A stretch of DNA of 64,000 nucleotides from Blepharisma japonicum (taxonomy: Eukaryota; Ciliophora; Heterotrichea; Heterotrichida; Blepharismidae): the NCBI GenBank assembly GCA_949751835.1, contig CATKHK010000085.1, positions 62,001-126,000 of the forward strand, read 5' to 3'. Made by a program: the position numbers and the translations under genes. The notes beneath the pieces were generated by a model. The model was not told the DNA's origin. It did not search any database and saw only the letters and a list, made by a program, of their open reading frames with translations. Shown piece by piece: positions 10,821 through 21,541 of the stretch. The first letter of the stretch is position 1; each line of letters starts with the position of its first letter.

Positions 10821-10999
10821 TAATTTCTTATTATAAATAATGAAGTAAGATAATTTATGCCTAAAAAATTAACAGAGATTTATATTAAAAAATTAACTAA
10901 AGAGCAAGTTTTGAAAAATTTATTAAGTTTTAGGATTAGAACAGAATCTCCTGATAAAATGTAAATTTTTAAATTTCATAAATATATTTTTACATTTTT

Positions 11000-12199
11000 T
11001 TATTTCTTAGCTATCGGGAATGGACAATTTTCTGAAGAAGTTGAGTCATGAAATGGAGTTTCAGCTGAATTTAGGTCATGAAATGGAGTTTCGTCTGATA
11101 TTTGAGTATCAGATTCTTTGAAGCAAGGGCTGCGTTCGACTGAAGGGCTATATACTAAATCTGAGCCTCCTTTATCGCTTTCATTGAGTGTCTCTAGAGA
11201 AAGACTTATTGTGAGAGGTCTATTTATAGCGTCAGCGCTCGAAGAATTAATGGACTGATTCAATGATTTTCTAGAGATATCATTATCGGCAGGCTCATCC
11301 ATAACAATGCTACTAGTTCTCTTATTCCTCAATAAGTTCTTGTAATATTGTAAATTTTCTGCTAGTTCTTTTATTTTTTTTTCATTTTTGTTCATTTCTT
11401 CTCTATCATCTTGCAGCTGCTTGTTTAAGTTTTCTATATCTTTTCTTGCTTTGATTTTTATTTTTTTATTATTTTTCAATAATATTTTGATTTGTTCGCT
11501 TAATTCGCCAATTGTGATATCTTTGTCTTTTAATGCTGTAGTTAGCTCTAAATTTTCCCTCGCAAGCTTTTTAAATCTTTTACTAAAAAGCTTAACAGAA
11601 ATCCTTTCTTGCTCTAATTGGCTTGATAATTCTGCTTTATTTTGCAATTCTTTTGCCTGGTATTCAATCCATTCCTCATATCCTTTTTTTATATTAACTA
11701 AAATTTTGGTCAATGGATTAGAAAACATCAATAATTCATTTCATATTTCCTGATATACTTTAAATCTACTATGTGAGATCGGGCTATTATTTTTTATTTT
11801 TTCTATCAGTCTTCATTCTAATGATGAAATTTCTCTATTTTTGTCTATTGAAGATAAAGTTGAATCTGTAGTGTCTCCTCGTTGATTAAAATAAAGATCT
11901 GGAGTAATAGTGCTCGAATTTAAGGAATGGTTAGAATTGCTGAGTTTAGATAAAGTGAAACTTTTACTGAACTCTGAATTAATTTTTTTATGAATTTTTG
12001 GATGGTTTTTCTTTATTAAAAGCGGAGCTTCATAAGGAGAAGTTGTGGAGAGCACGTTTTTCTTATGTTTCGGGAGGGTAATAGCTGATGGGCTGATATG
12101 AAAATTAAATGGAGATTGATTTCGGTGTAAGACTGGATTCTCAGGAGAAGTTTGTGGGCTGATTTTCAGACTTTGTGAAAAGGTTTTATAAATAGACAT
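11000..12199 (-). CDS. Coiled-coil protein with ETPFHD repeat tail
   Basis: The protein is 399 aa, from ATG 12197-12199 to TAA 11000-11002. Two TGA codons read as Trp (11813-11815 and 11741-11743) join what would otherwise be two fragments. The N-terminal 125 residues are Ser/Pro/Asn-rich and disordered-looking. About 160-300 is a long Lys/Glu coiled coil. The Ser-rich tail carries a duplicated ETPFHD motif near the C-terminus. No family is recognised. A structural, microtubule-associated or basal-body role would fit the architecture but is inference only. Confidence 0.78.
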
Positions 12200-12336
12200 A
12201 ATTATTCAGGATTCAAAAATATAATAAATAATCTAATAATCTTCAGCATCTCAACAAAATTTTTATGTCAAAAATTATCCTAAATACCTGTGGAGAGAAA
12301 AAATTAAAAGTTCAATAGATTATTTTCACCAATTTT

Positions 12337-12777
12337 TTATAAATTATAACTTTTTGGCTTAGAAAGTCGTTCAATTGACTCTTTTTGCCTAAAATATCTT
12401 TTTTGGAAATCAGATTTTTGCTTAGAATTCATCCAAAAATCAGTATATGTATTGCTATGGCTCAAATAGCTTCTTAGATTTCCTTCAAACTTATAGTTTC
12501 TATCAGAGCTAGCACCTCTTTCAAATCCTCCAGCAGTATCAGTAATATATCCATCTCTCCCAGTACCATTTGATTTATATCTTACTGTTCTACATGGTGT
12601 ACTAGGAGTGACTGCTCTTGTTTTTCTTTTTCCCATTAAAGATCCTATTGGAAATTCAGGCATTGTATTAAGAGGTCTATATAGTCCTCCATTGTCGATG
12701 GCTATATAAGTATCTCTTCCAGTTCCATCACCTCTATAATAGAGCGATTTTGAATGCGGTCTCCCAGAGTTAAGCAT
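12337..12777 (-). CDS. Small basic protein with duplicated GTGRD-x-YI motif
   Basis: The protein is 146 aa, from ATG 12775-12777 to TAA 12337-12339. It contains two related segments, GDGTGRDTYIAIDNGGLY near residue 17 and NGTGRDGYITDTAGGFERG near residue 72. Both have the form G-T-G-R-D-x-Y-I followed by a GG-aromatic pair about five residues on. The C-terminal third is Lys/Arg/Tyr-rich. Motifs of this type recur in small protist proteins that I associate with microtubule structures, but this is a weak recollection. There is no TM segment or signal peptide. It is divergent from the CX9C protein gene, with 69 bp between the starts. Confidence 0.75.
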   Translation of the reverse strand: MLNSGRPHSKSLYYRGDGTGRDTYIAIDNGGLYRPLNTMPEFPIGSLMGKRKTRAVTPSTPCRTVRYKSNGTGRDGYITDTAGGFERGASSDRNYKFEGNLRSYLSHSNTYTDFWMNSKQKSDFQKRYFRQKESIERLSKPKSYNL

Positions 12778-12846
12778 TTCTTAGCAGTTATTTTATGTTT
12801 ATGAAAATATAGCCGATTGAGTGATTTAAAAGGTCATTATAATAAA

Positions 12847-13080
12847 ATGGAATACGCTCATTCAGCTGCTAAGATCATCTTACCTGTTTTAATTACTGGG
12901 CTCTATTCTGCCAATTGGTACCTCTCTAAAGAAGTAGAAAACGACAAGACTATAAAGCAGCACTGTGAGAAACAAAATGCTGATTTGAATATGTGCATAC
13001 TCTCCAATGGGGACAGGAAATTATGCAAAGATGCCCAATCTGAATTGGATTATTGCGTATATCAGCACAAAGGATATTAG
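12847..13080 (+). CDS. Twin CX9C (CHCH-type) small membrane protein, probably mitochondrial
   Basis: The protein is 77 aa. I chose the ATG at 12847, in a good AAAATGG context, because the open frame upstream has no ATG. One predicted TM segment (about residues 8-26, IILPVLITGLY) precedes a small domain with exactly two CX9C motifs. These are Cys-EKQNADLNM-Cys and Cys-KDAQSELDY-Cys, separated by nine residues. Twin CX9C proteins fold by disulphide relay (Mia40/Erv1) in the mitochondrial intermembrane space and often serve as respiratory-complex subunits or assembly factors. The N-terminal TM segment suggests anchoring in the inner membrane. Which complex it serves cannot be told. Confidence 0.78.
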   Translation: MEYAHSAAKIILPVLITGLYSANWYLSKEVENDKTIKQHCEKQNADLNMCILSNGDRKLCKDAQSELDYCVYQHKGY

Positions 13081-13340
13081 ATAATATCTTTTAATTTACA
13101 TTGTCTTTTAAATTAAATAAAAGATTAAAATCACAAAGAAAGCTCTTCTCATATGAAAAATTCACGAATAAATCATAATATTAATAAATAAAGCTATTTT
13201 CATAGAAAATTTATTATTCTAATTATTCTTAAACATTTTATTTAAATAGCTTGATGTAATTTTTGCAAAAATCTACAACATAAGAATTTTGTCAATTTTT
13301 GATAAAAATTTGCTTAACAAGAAAGTATAAATTAAGATAT

Positions 13341-13562
13341 CTATTTTCCTCTGTAAATTTGAGGACCATTTACCACAGGGCCGTTTTGGTATTGAGGAGC
13401 TGGAGCAGACTGGCCCGGATCAAGCTCAATTACTTCAATTGTCGCATCAATTTCTTGCAAAAGCTGTAAAATTGCATTAGCTTTGTTTTGATCCCCTGAC
13501 TGTATTGCTTCTGTCAAAATCTTGCTTAAATATTGATTTTCAACTTCTTGCTCGTCTTCCAT
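13341..13562 (-). CDS. Small acidic protein, unrecognised
   Basis: The protein is 73 aa, from ATG 13560-13562 to TAG 13341-13343. The N-terminal part is helical (VENQYLSKILTEAIQSGDQNKANAIL has a two-helix look). A short strand-like EVIELD segment and a Gly/Pro/Gln tail ending in QIYRGK follow. There is no TM segment, signal or cysteine. Codon use and the clean start and stop make it credible as a gene, but no function can be assigned. Confidence 0.55.
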   Translation of the reverse strand: MEDEQEVENQYLSKILTEAIQSGDQNKANAILQLLQEIDATIEVIELDPGQSAPAPQYQNGPVVNGPQIYRGK

Positions 13563-13673
13563 TTAAGATTCTGCAAATAATTATAATTATATTGCATTCT
13601 AATAAAAATGCTTAAAAACTAATTTTTCAAAATAAACAAAACACTATAATTTATATTTTTAAAATATTAAATA

Positions 13674-15146
13674 TTACTTGTACTCATGTTTCGGATTTTT
13701 AGTCTTTTGCCACTGCATATTTGCCATATAAATTTCATCGACTGGTTTTCTATTATGAGACTCCTTTCTTTTAATCGAATTTTCTGCCGGATCTCTAGCA
13801 ATATGAGGATCATTCCACTTTACTGAGCTGAGCTGAGAATAATTTGATTTTAATCCTAGGTTTTCTTTATGAGTTTTCAATGCAATATTTTCATCAGCTA
13901 AATCTAACTGTAGCCTTTTTAAATCTCTTTCTGCGTTTGTTGAGGTCCTTATCATGATTTTTCCATTACCTTTGCAAGTCCCAGTAATATTATCATCATC
14001 TATTTGTATTGATACTACATGGACACTGCTACACATCTTTTTTATTCCTTCTTTCGTAATATTTCTAGGCAAATTTTCTAAATCATATTCTACAATTGCA
14101 GGCTCTTGGATTTTTCTTTGAATTTCATTATAATTTTGCATTGAGCTTGCCATTTCTCTATTTTTACACTGCTGAGGATTCTGTGGATCAGCTCTATTCG
14201 GCTGAGGGGTTATATTTCTTTCTTGATAGTCTTCATTTCCCCATAGATTTTTTGATTTAAATCTCTGGGCATCATAATCTTCTTCTCGCGTATAAGTCCT
14301 TGCATCATTTTCTGTTCATTTTTGAGTGGCTGCGATCAGCTTGTCTTGGCATTTATTATGAGTATATTCAGTGGGTTCACCAAATATGTCTGAGTACATA
14401 TGGTTTTTCCTTCTTTTTTCTTCATTATAAGTATCATGCTGCTGATTCGGAGCTTTTCTAGGCTCTTGCTTGCCAAAAATAGAAGACTCTCTCATTTCAA
14501 GTCTTCTAGATTCAGGAGAAAACTCGGTTTTTCTAGTTTCTTGAGGGTTTTCTCTCTCAAAATCTTTATACTGGCTTGGATAAAAAATAGCTGATTCCAT
14601 GTTTTCATATTTTCTTTGCCTTGAAGATACATCTCCTCGTCTTTCTGTGGTATTTTCTTCCTTTTTAGGGAGCTGCTTTATATGCTGAGAATTTCCATAT
14701 AAATCTGAATATTTTCGGTTAGATGCAGAGGTCTCTGAATATTTTGGTTCAAAGTCATGTGAAGGCTTTCTAATGTTTTCTTTTTGATAATAATTATTCT
14801 TGTCATTTCCTAGCAAATTAGGAGTATCAGAAGGCTTAGATGGGCGAGGATTTGAATCTTCATATTCGAATTGATTTGAATTTTGGATACCAAACTGGCG
14901 TTCTTGAGCTTTATTTCTGCTAGTCTTGCAGGAATCATAATAGCTATAATCATTTTCTTGTGCTTTTCTGTAGTCTCTTGGCTTACTCCTTCCATAATCA
15001 AAGCTTAATGAGTCGCATGACCGTTGTCTTAACTGCCGATTATTGAAATTTTCTCTTTCACTTATATTTTTGCTTTGAGAAATAGAGTTGGATTCAAAAA
15101 TTGAGGATTGAAATTGTGAGTTCCTTCGAGTTCTGGCTTCAGACAT
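13674..15146 (-). CDS. Large disordered basic protein with small C-terminal domain
   Basis: The protein is 490 aa, from ATG 15144-15146 to TAA 13674-13676. A TGA at 14316-14318 read as Trp joins the two halves. Residues 1-320 are Arg/Ser/Asn/Gln-rich low complexity with many RK-S and SSIFG-like patches. A compact segment with alternating strands and helices lies near residues 345-410 (NLPRNITKEGIKKMC, then SIQIDDDNITG and GKIMIRT). It could be a divergent RRM-like or similar alpha/beta fold, but I cannot confirm it. A Lys-rich tail with QWQKTKNPKHEYK ends the protein. The architecture suggests an RNA- or cytoskeleton-binding protein, which is inference. Confidence 0.75.
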
Positions 15147-15185
15147 AATTTAATTTATATGAAATTTACTATAATATTACGTTAA

Positions 15186-15944
15186 TTATTTCATTTTTAA
15201 AGCATTGAGAGCTACTCTTACATCTTCAGTATTTTCAATAGCGATTTTTATGAGAAAAGGCAATAAATCTTTCAATGCACGGTCATTTGGGTCGCCAACC
15301 CATGATTCAATTTCAATTCCGTTTGCGGGCTGCCTTTGAAAACTATCTGCAAAGTTATCTATTATAATAACTTTAGAAAGGTCTCGCCCAAGGCAGGATA
15401 AATCTTTCACTAAGACTCCGTCAATCTCTATAGTGTGTTGCTTATAGAGTCTTAAATTTATTTTTTTTTCTGAATCAACCAAATTCATAATACCATCTGC
15501 ATATCTTTGTGAAGCAGCAGTGAACAAAATTAATTCGAAATATTCACTAAGTGAATTTATAAATTCTGATACAAATGGCCTTATCAAATATTTTTCTTGG
15601 AATCGGTGCCCTAAAGTCTCATCCAAGTCCAGCACCAATGTATGCATTCTATGAGGGTAATTCGGAATAAATGGTGCACTACGTTTGGTGAATAATGACT
15701 GAGGAGAAGGGTAAAAAGACTTAGGAGAGATCGTATCAGCTATATACTGAATATTGGAAAGTCCCGTTAAGAGTAACTCATTAGGTACTTTTCCTAATAA
15801 AGCAATTAGATCATTAGTGATAAGCACCGTGAAATAAAACTTCGGGCTGAATTGTGGGGTTGAGGTCATTGCTTGTTGTTGGGTATGCTTTATAGAGTGA
15901 TATAAGTCAGTAGTGCTTAAAGTGAGCGTTGATGATGCGGACAT
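15186..15944 (-). CDS. FCP1/SCP-like (NLI-interacting factor type) HAD phosphatase
   Basis: The protein is 252 aa, from ATG 15942-15944 to TAA 15186-15188. The catalytic motif DLDET (Asp106, Asp108) sits in TLVLDLDETLG, the hallmark of FCP1/SCP/Dullard phosphatases. The expected downstream motifs follow: RPFVSEFINSLSEYFELILFTAAS, then KDLSCLGRDLSKVIIIDN, then NGIEIESWVGDPNDRALKDLLPFL. These enzymes dephosphorylate Ser residues, for example in the RNA polymerase II CTD or in SMAD or lipin regulators. The substrate here is unknown. The length matches the SCP core, with a 100-residue Ser-rich N-terminal extension and no BRCT domain, so it is SCP-like rather than FCP1 itself. Confidence 0.92.
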   Translation of the reverse strand: MSASSTLTLSTTDLYHSIKHTQQQAMTSTPQFSPKFYFTVLITNDLIALLGKVPNELLLTGLSNIQYIADTISPKSFYPSPQSLFTKRSAPFIPNYPHRMHTLVLDLDETLGHRFQEKYLIRPFVSEFINSLSEYFELILFTAASQRYADGIMNLVDSEKKINLRLYKQHTIEIDGVLVKDLSCLGRDLSKVIIIDNFADSFQRQPANGIEIESWVGDPNDRALKDLLPFLIKIAIENTEDVRVALNALKMK

Positions 15945-17030
15945 TTATTTTATATTATTACGATTTCACTGATAAAAATGAGCTGATAAAAAAGTCATGA
16001 GTGAAGTATAAAACTGAATTAGAAGCAGCTTAAAGGGAGATAACAATTTTTATAAATAAATAGAGTTGTGATTAATAAATATATAAAAAAAGAAAATATA
16101 ACTAGGTAATTGATTTTGCAGCAGAAAATAGGAATATATTAAATAATTCATTAGGATCATTTTTTTATAAAATAATTTATAAATATATAAATTCTCAATT
16201 AAACCTTAATTTCTGAATGATTTTAGCTAGTTAAAAATTAAGAAAACCGCCTTGCAAACATCAAGGAATAGTCTTGAGTTTACAATTAAAATGGCAGAAA
16301 TATGTCTTTGTATTAGAAAAAAATTCAAAAAGTTTTTTAAATGATAGTAATGTTCACCTTAAGAATGTAATGCACACTTAAATAATAAAGCAAGTATCAT
16401 TAATTTAGAAAGATTCAATTATTTTATAGTTTCTGTATATCTATAAACTTTCGTCCTTCTTGGCTGAGGCATTGATAATTTTGCTCATTTTTGAACGTCT
16501 ATTTCAAATCGCTAATTAAATCCCATGTGCTTGCTTTCAGTTGCCAACAATTAAAGCAAGACTCATTATTTGAGTAAGTCAGTAAAAAATTATTTCAAAA
16601 ATGGCTCTCATAATGATGAGAAAGTTATTTTTATGCTAGAAAATTATTTTTGGAGATTTTATTGAACATTTTTTGTTTTAGTCTCTATGAAAAGGTGAAT
16701 AAATGCAAGCGATGCAATTGGCATTAATTTTAACTATTTCATCAAATTATTCTGACGCATAAATATTTTGCTCATTTACCAAAAAATATCGATGCTTAAC
16801 AGCATCAGTAATTTAAAAATATTTGGCTTTATCTTAAAAATTATTAAGCAGCTAGAGTAAGAATTTACTGACGATTTATTACTTGCTATATATCAGTTAT
16901 GATTTAAATTTGAAAGCAAAATGGCTTTATTAAGTAATTTCCAAAATGCATTTTCCTCATTGATACGATATTGAATTTAATTTTTTCTAATTAAAAATAT
17001 CATCAAGACCACTGAAAAACAATTAATTAA
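15945..17030. other. Gene-poor intergenic region
   Basis: This is 1.09 kb of strongly AT-rich sequence with dense stops in all frames under TGA=Trp. I found no tRNA-like arms, tandem repeat or protein-coding remnant. It separates the start of the phosphatase gene from the 3' end of the rhomboid gene. Confidence 0.55.
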
Positions 17031-17945
17031 TTAAGTTTCTATGACTGTATAGAACAAGACTAAACCTCCAATATAATAAAATCCTAAGAACACATATCCA
17101 GCTATCTTGAAATATTTGTCTGTTTGTGTTGGAGGATCAATAAATTCAAAAACCACAAATCCCAAAACAAGCCCAGTTATTGCTCCACCTATATGTCCCC
17201 AGTTATCAATTAAGCTTGAAGTCTAAATATTTCTTACAAATCCTAATAATATATTGAACATAAGCAAAATTATAAGCCAAATCAAAGTAACAGTCCTATA
17301 CAAATCGTCTTCAAGGCTTGACCAGTTCATAATGATCCACATAATCATTGCAGCTGTAATCCCAAATATCGCAGTTGATGCTCCAACAGCTAGATCATCA
17401 GGGGCAACTAAACAGCTAAAAATAACTCCTCCGATCCCTGATCCTACATATACAATTGCAGTTCTCCACCATCCTACTGTCGGCTCCAATCTAAATCCAA
17501 GTATAACTTGCATGAACAAATTAAAGATTATATGGGCCACGTTCGCATGCAAAAGTATTGGAGTCACAAATCTTCATATTTGATAATTCTGTTGCATCTC
17601 TTCTGGGTTCTTAGCCCCAAAGTCATCCAAAGTATCTTCTTCTGGCTCTAGAAACGCATCGGTATTGTAATCATAAAACACTGTTATTGTATACATAATT
17701 ATTTGAGCACAGGTCATAACGAAAATGAATGAGTAAACAGTGAAAAAAGGACAAAAAATATATTTAATCATTTGGCAAAATGTTTCTTTTCGAGCTGAAT
17801 CAGCAGTGCCAAGCTCAAATCCATAGCCTAATATAGGATATTGATTAGGGCGACGATTTTCTCTGTTTCTTTGAATTAATGCTCGACGCTCTCTTTCTTC
17901 CCGATCTCTGTCAATATCTCTTAGTCCTCGAATATTTCCAGACAT
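17031..17945 (-). CDS. Rhomboid-family intramembrane serine protease, two exons
   Basis: Exon 1 is 17238-17945 and exon 2 is 17031-17222, giving 299 aa. The intron is 15 nt (17223-17237), and its TAG would otherwise end the protein before the catalytic histidine. Splicing restores the motif DNWGHIGG. Catalytic residues are Ser190 in GAST and His246. The conserved HANVAHIIFN (His133, His138, Asn142) and a GSGIGG helix are also present. There are six or seven TM helices, a 60-residue Arg-rich cytosolic N-terminus and a TGA Trp at residue 124. The layout fits a PARL-unlike secretory-pathway or plasma-membrane rhomboid. The substrate is unknown. Confidence 0.93.
17223..17237 (-). other. 15-nt intron in rhomboid gene
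   Basis: On the minus strand it reads GTAAGAAATATTTAG. It has GT-AG ends and A at position 10. Removal joins the LLGF segment to TSSLIDNWGHIGG, restoring the rhomboid catalytic His motif. Confidence 0.9.
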
Positions 17946-18119
17946 TTATAAAGCTTATTGCATTTCTATTGAAAAACGGTCATTGATTATTTAATTGAAT
18001 TATTTCCTTAATAAAACTAAGCCTATTTATATATAAATTTGAGGGTTTAATTATTTTATTTTCTAATTAAATTATTAATTTCTATAATTTTAATTTATTA
18101 TTTTTTTATAGAAGTTTAA

Positions 18120-19355
18120 TTAAATCATGCTTTCTCTATTCTTTTTTAATTGCTCTAAATGGCCAAGAATTGAACTTATAGATTTCAGGTTGAAAAATTG
18201 GCAGATTTTGATAAGAATTTGCCCTTGTAAACCATTTCGGAAAATCATGTATTCCTCTATAATATTTATAAGTCTATTTCATGTTTCTGTACAAGTAGGC
18301 TTGGTTGGGCTTGAGTCTGATTTATAGACATCTTCGATAACTTCAGTTATTCTTTTAACCAATTTTTTATATTTTTTACTTGAGATATATGATTGGGCTA
18401 GGTGAGTTATGTGGGAAACAAGAGTTTTTTCATTAGAAGTCCCTGTTATTTTGTATAATTCTTCTATTATCGCTGTATTAGGGATGATTTCATTATATTT
18501 AGCTTCATTTTTTAAATTTAAACATGTTTGTTCAAGTCTTGCTTTTTCATTTTTTAAATTTTTGATTTTTTCATCACTTTTTCTGCAGTTTTCCCTTAAA
18601 CTTACAACTGATTTATCCATTTCTTGCAGCTTTTCTTTAAAAGTGCCATTCTCAAGCTGAAGAAACTTGTATTCATTTTCTTTATTTTTTATTTGCTGTT
18701 TCAATTCAGAAATTCCATTTAAAATCTCTTCTTTTTCTATACTATTTTTTTCATTCTTTTGTTTAAGTTCTTCTATGCTATTTTGCATCATTTTTATATT
18801 GGTATCACTTTCCACCTTAGCATCAAGTAATTTTTCTTTTAATTCAAACTCCTTAGAAACAGCGGCTTTTTTATCTTTTTTAAGCATTTCGATTTCTTCA
18901 TCTTTTTCCTTGAATTTTTGGTCAAGTTTTGCATTTTCATCTTCTAGTGAAGCTGCTTTATTTTTCCAAACTGTCAAATCTTTTATTAAAATTTTTTGTT
19001 TATTTTGAAGCTGCTCTATAGATCCATATAAGTCACTTAAATGACTATTTAAATTGTCAAGCATTTTGTCCTTTTGATCAACCCTTTCCTGAAGGATTGT
19101 ATTTTTTTCTCTTTCAGATTCAAGCAAAAGTGCTAGTTCCCATTGATTTTCTTCTTTTCTCCTTGGTATTTTCAAGCACTGTTGATTTCTTTTAGTTTTT
19201 GAAATTTCTTCACTTTCATATTCCTCATCTTGGTAAGGCTCAACTATCGAAATTTCTTGAGAAATCTGGTCTAATGAAGATCCATTGATCGTCATCAGCG
19301 CTGCTTTAATATTTTCTATTTCTTCTTCTAGCTTACTTTCAGTTAAATCAGACAT
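18120..19355 (-). CDS. Long coiled-coil protein
   Basis: The protein is 411 aa, from ATG 19353-19355 to TAA 18120-18122. A TGA at 18279-18281 read as Trp extends it by about 53 residues past what would otherwise be the end (CTET-W-NRLINIIEEYMIF). Residues about 70-290 are a nearly continuous Lys/Glu/Leu coiled coil. The end is helical and mixed, and includes LKSISSILGHLEQLKK. There is no motor, calponin or other recognisable head. It is a candidate structural protein of basal bodies or the cortex, on composition only. It lies 20 bp from the stop of the upstream carboxypeptidase-like gene on the same strand. Confidence 0.8.
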
Positions 19356-19375
19356 TTTATTATAAAACTTAATTA

Positions 19376-21109
19376 CTAAATTCTTGGAGCTTCAAATCTT
19401 TCAGGCGGAATTTGTATCTCAAAAGGAGGGGAAAATCCTTTACTTGGCTGAGATTCTTTGAATGCAGGCTCATATGTCTGTTTCATGAGGCCACTGTTAG
19501 CATCTCTTCTACGTTTTCTGCAGTATATGATCATTCCTATAACAATAATTAAAAATATTACTATGACACCAATTATAATGCCAGCAACTGCACCTTTACT
19601 AATATGAGAATCATCATCACTTGAAGTTTTATTATATGAGTCAAAATTTATATCCAAATCAATATTTTCTTGATATGCTTCACTGTCAGGCAATCCTGCA
19701 TGATTAAGGGAAATGTTTCAATACGAATTCATTTTGTTTTTACTACTGGGTCTTGAACCTTCTATGTAATATATAAAGTCTACATATGTTAATGCTGGGA
19801 TATCAAAATAAATTTCAGCAGAAATAGATGTATCATCTGTCTCTATATTAGAAAAATCAATATAAATATAGTCAGTAGCATTTTGTTCATCCATAATACG
19901 ATAAAGAATATAATATCCTCTAGTCTGTAATGAAAAACTATACCCAGGAATGTTATCTGCATAATTCCATGTAAAATTAAGCACAATACTTTTTGCTTCT
20001 TTAAAACCATCATTGGTGATAAACATTTCATTTTCAAAAAATATTAATGAATCGTTCTTTAGGCAATAATCAGGATATTCAGAGCATTCATATCAGCTAG
20101 AATTATATTCCCCTCCAACATAATAAGAGGCGCCTTCTATATTCCATTGAGCAGATTGTAAATGAGGATTAAAATAAGATGTGATGTTTTCTGATTTATC
20201 ATACGGAGCAATCTCTCCTTTCATACAAAATATTCCCATTGAAAGGGCAAAATCTATAAGAGTCCCGTCTTCTAGTTTACCGTCAATTTTTTTAGCAGTT
20301 CCAAATGATAAGTTTATCGTTGGGAAAAAACTTTTTAGTTCATCATAAGCCCAGTTGAACATTGGATCAGGAATTGTAATATGATCCATAGTCATAGAGG
20401 TGTAAGGCAAAATATATACATTTTTACCTTCATCAAAATGAATTCAAACTGTTATGTTCTTATCAATGATAAAATTTTTAACACTGATTGTTTCGCTTTC
20501 AGAAAATGCTGAAGATCCTCTATATTTAGGATCACATGGATCATTTGAAGAATCTCCAGTTGAGTTTCCCCAATTAAACTCCCAGTTTCTATCAAGATTT
20601 ACTCCAGATTGTGTTGTATTTTCACATCCAGTATCTCTGAAATTTTTCATAATTACCTCAAAGCTACCATCCGCATAGTTTTGCTCCATTTGTTTGTAGG
20701 CATCTACGTTGATAACTGGGATAAACCAAATATTGGTTTTTAAAAGAATACTCCTCTCTACGCTAATTTTTTGGTAATTATTGGCAAAGTCTTTTAATAG
20801 ATACATGACCAAGGATGGATTTGTGGGGTACCCTGAGTATAATGAGCTTGTGATTAATGCACCTCCTTTTTCATAATATGGGATCCCATGTCCTGCTAAT
20901 TTAATGAAATTTATGTTAACTCCTTTAGAGCTTTGCCCTATTGATCCGCCTGATGCAATGTCTGGAAAAGAGTTGGCAATGTTTGACATATCAGCATTAA
21001 TTTCATCTAGAGTGAAAAAGCCACCAAGTGTACCGTTGTTAAGAGTCGATTCCCAGGATGCTAAAGCAAAGTAGAGGAATGACAAGTATAGAACTGATAC
21101 TTTATCCAT
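19376..21109 (-). CDS. Type I membrane protein with degenerate M14 carboxypeptidase-like ectodomain (copy A)
   Basis: The protein is 577 aa, from ATG 21107-21109 to TAG 19376-19378, with three TGA codons read as Trp. It has a signal peptide (1-18) and an M14 zinc-carboxypeptidase-like domain (about 30-330). One C-terminal TM helix (GAVAGIIIGVIVIFLIIVIG) is followed by Arg-rich stop-transfer residues and a 45-residue tail ending PRI. M14 landmarks are kept: NIWFIPVINVDAY, GVNLDRNWEFNWG, DPKYRGSSAFSESE, and His224 in IHFDEGKNVYILPY. The HxxE zinc motif is replaced: the aligned segment ITSSLYSGYP has Tyr91 and Tyr94. It is therefore probably a non-catalytic peptide-binding or receptor protein (inference). 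Its neighbour downstream on the minus-strand array is a paralogue with the same substitutions. Confidence 0.88.
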
Positions 21110-21541
21110 TTTTATTCATATTCATTTTGATCATTCTTAAGAAACTAGCCTTTTTTTCTCTCTCAGGAATTAGCAAGAGTCATAATTTTCAAATTTTAGG
21201 CAATTGCTTATTATCTATTTAATTTTTAAAATTTTTTCTGAGATGATACATATTAGGTGATTTATTGCTGAGGCAGAGTAATTTTTATTAATGAATAACT
21301 AATAAAATAGTTTGCATTAAATTCATACTTTTTCCTATTATTTAATTGGAGCTTTCAAGGCTTAGCATTTCTTATATTTTTCATATTTGTAAGGTTTAGC
21401 CATCCAAGCCTTTTGAGAAATCTAATCTAGCATGGAGGAATATTTCGTGTTATAATTAAAAAGAAAATGCATCGTCTTTAAATAGGGTAAAATTAATTAT
21501 TATTTTTACTAAGAAATTTGCTTAGTGATAAATAGCTTAAA
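21110..21541. other. Spacer between the two carboxypeptidase-like paralogues
   Basis: This is 432 bp of AT-rich sequence with no coding frame of note, presumably the promoter of copy A plus the 3' flank of copy B. No repeat or RNA gene is seen. Confidence 0.5.

Noticed and set aside
10857-10964. 35-codon plus-strand frame (MPKKLTEIYIKKL...)
   Set aside because: It is short and Lys-rich in AT-rich sequence between convergent genes. Chance is as likely as a real small gene, and no motif supports it.
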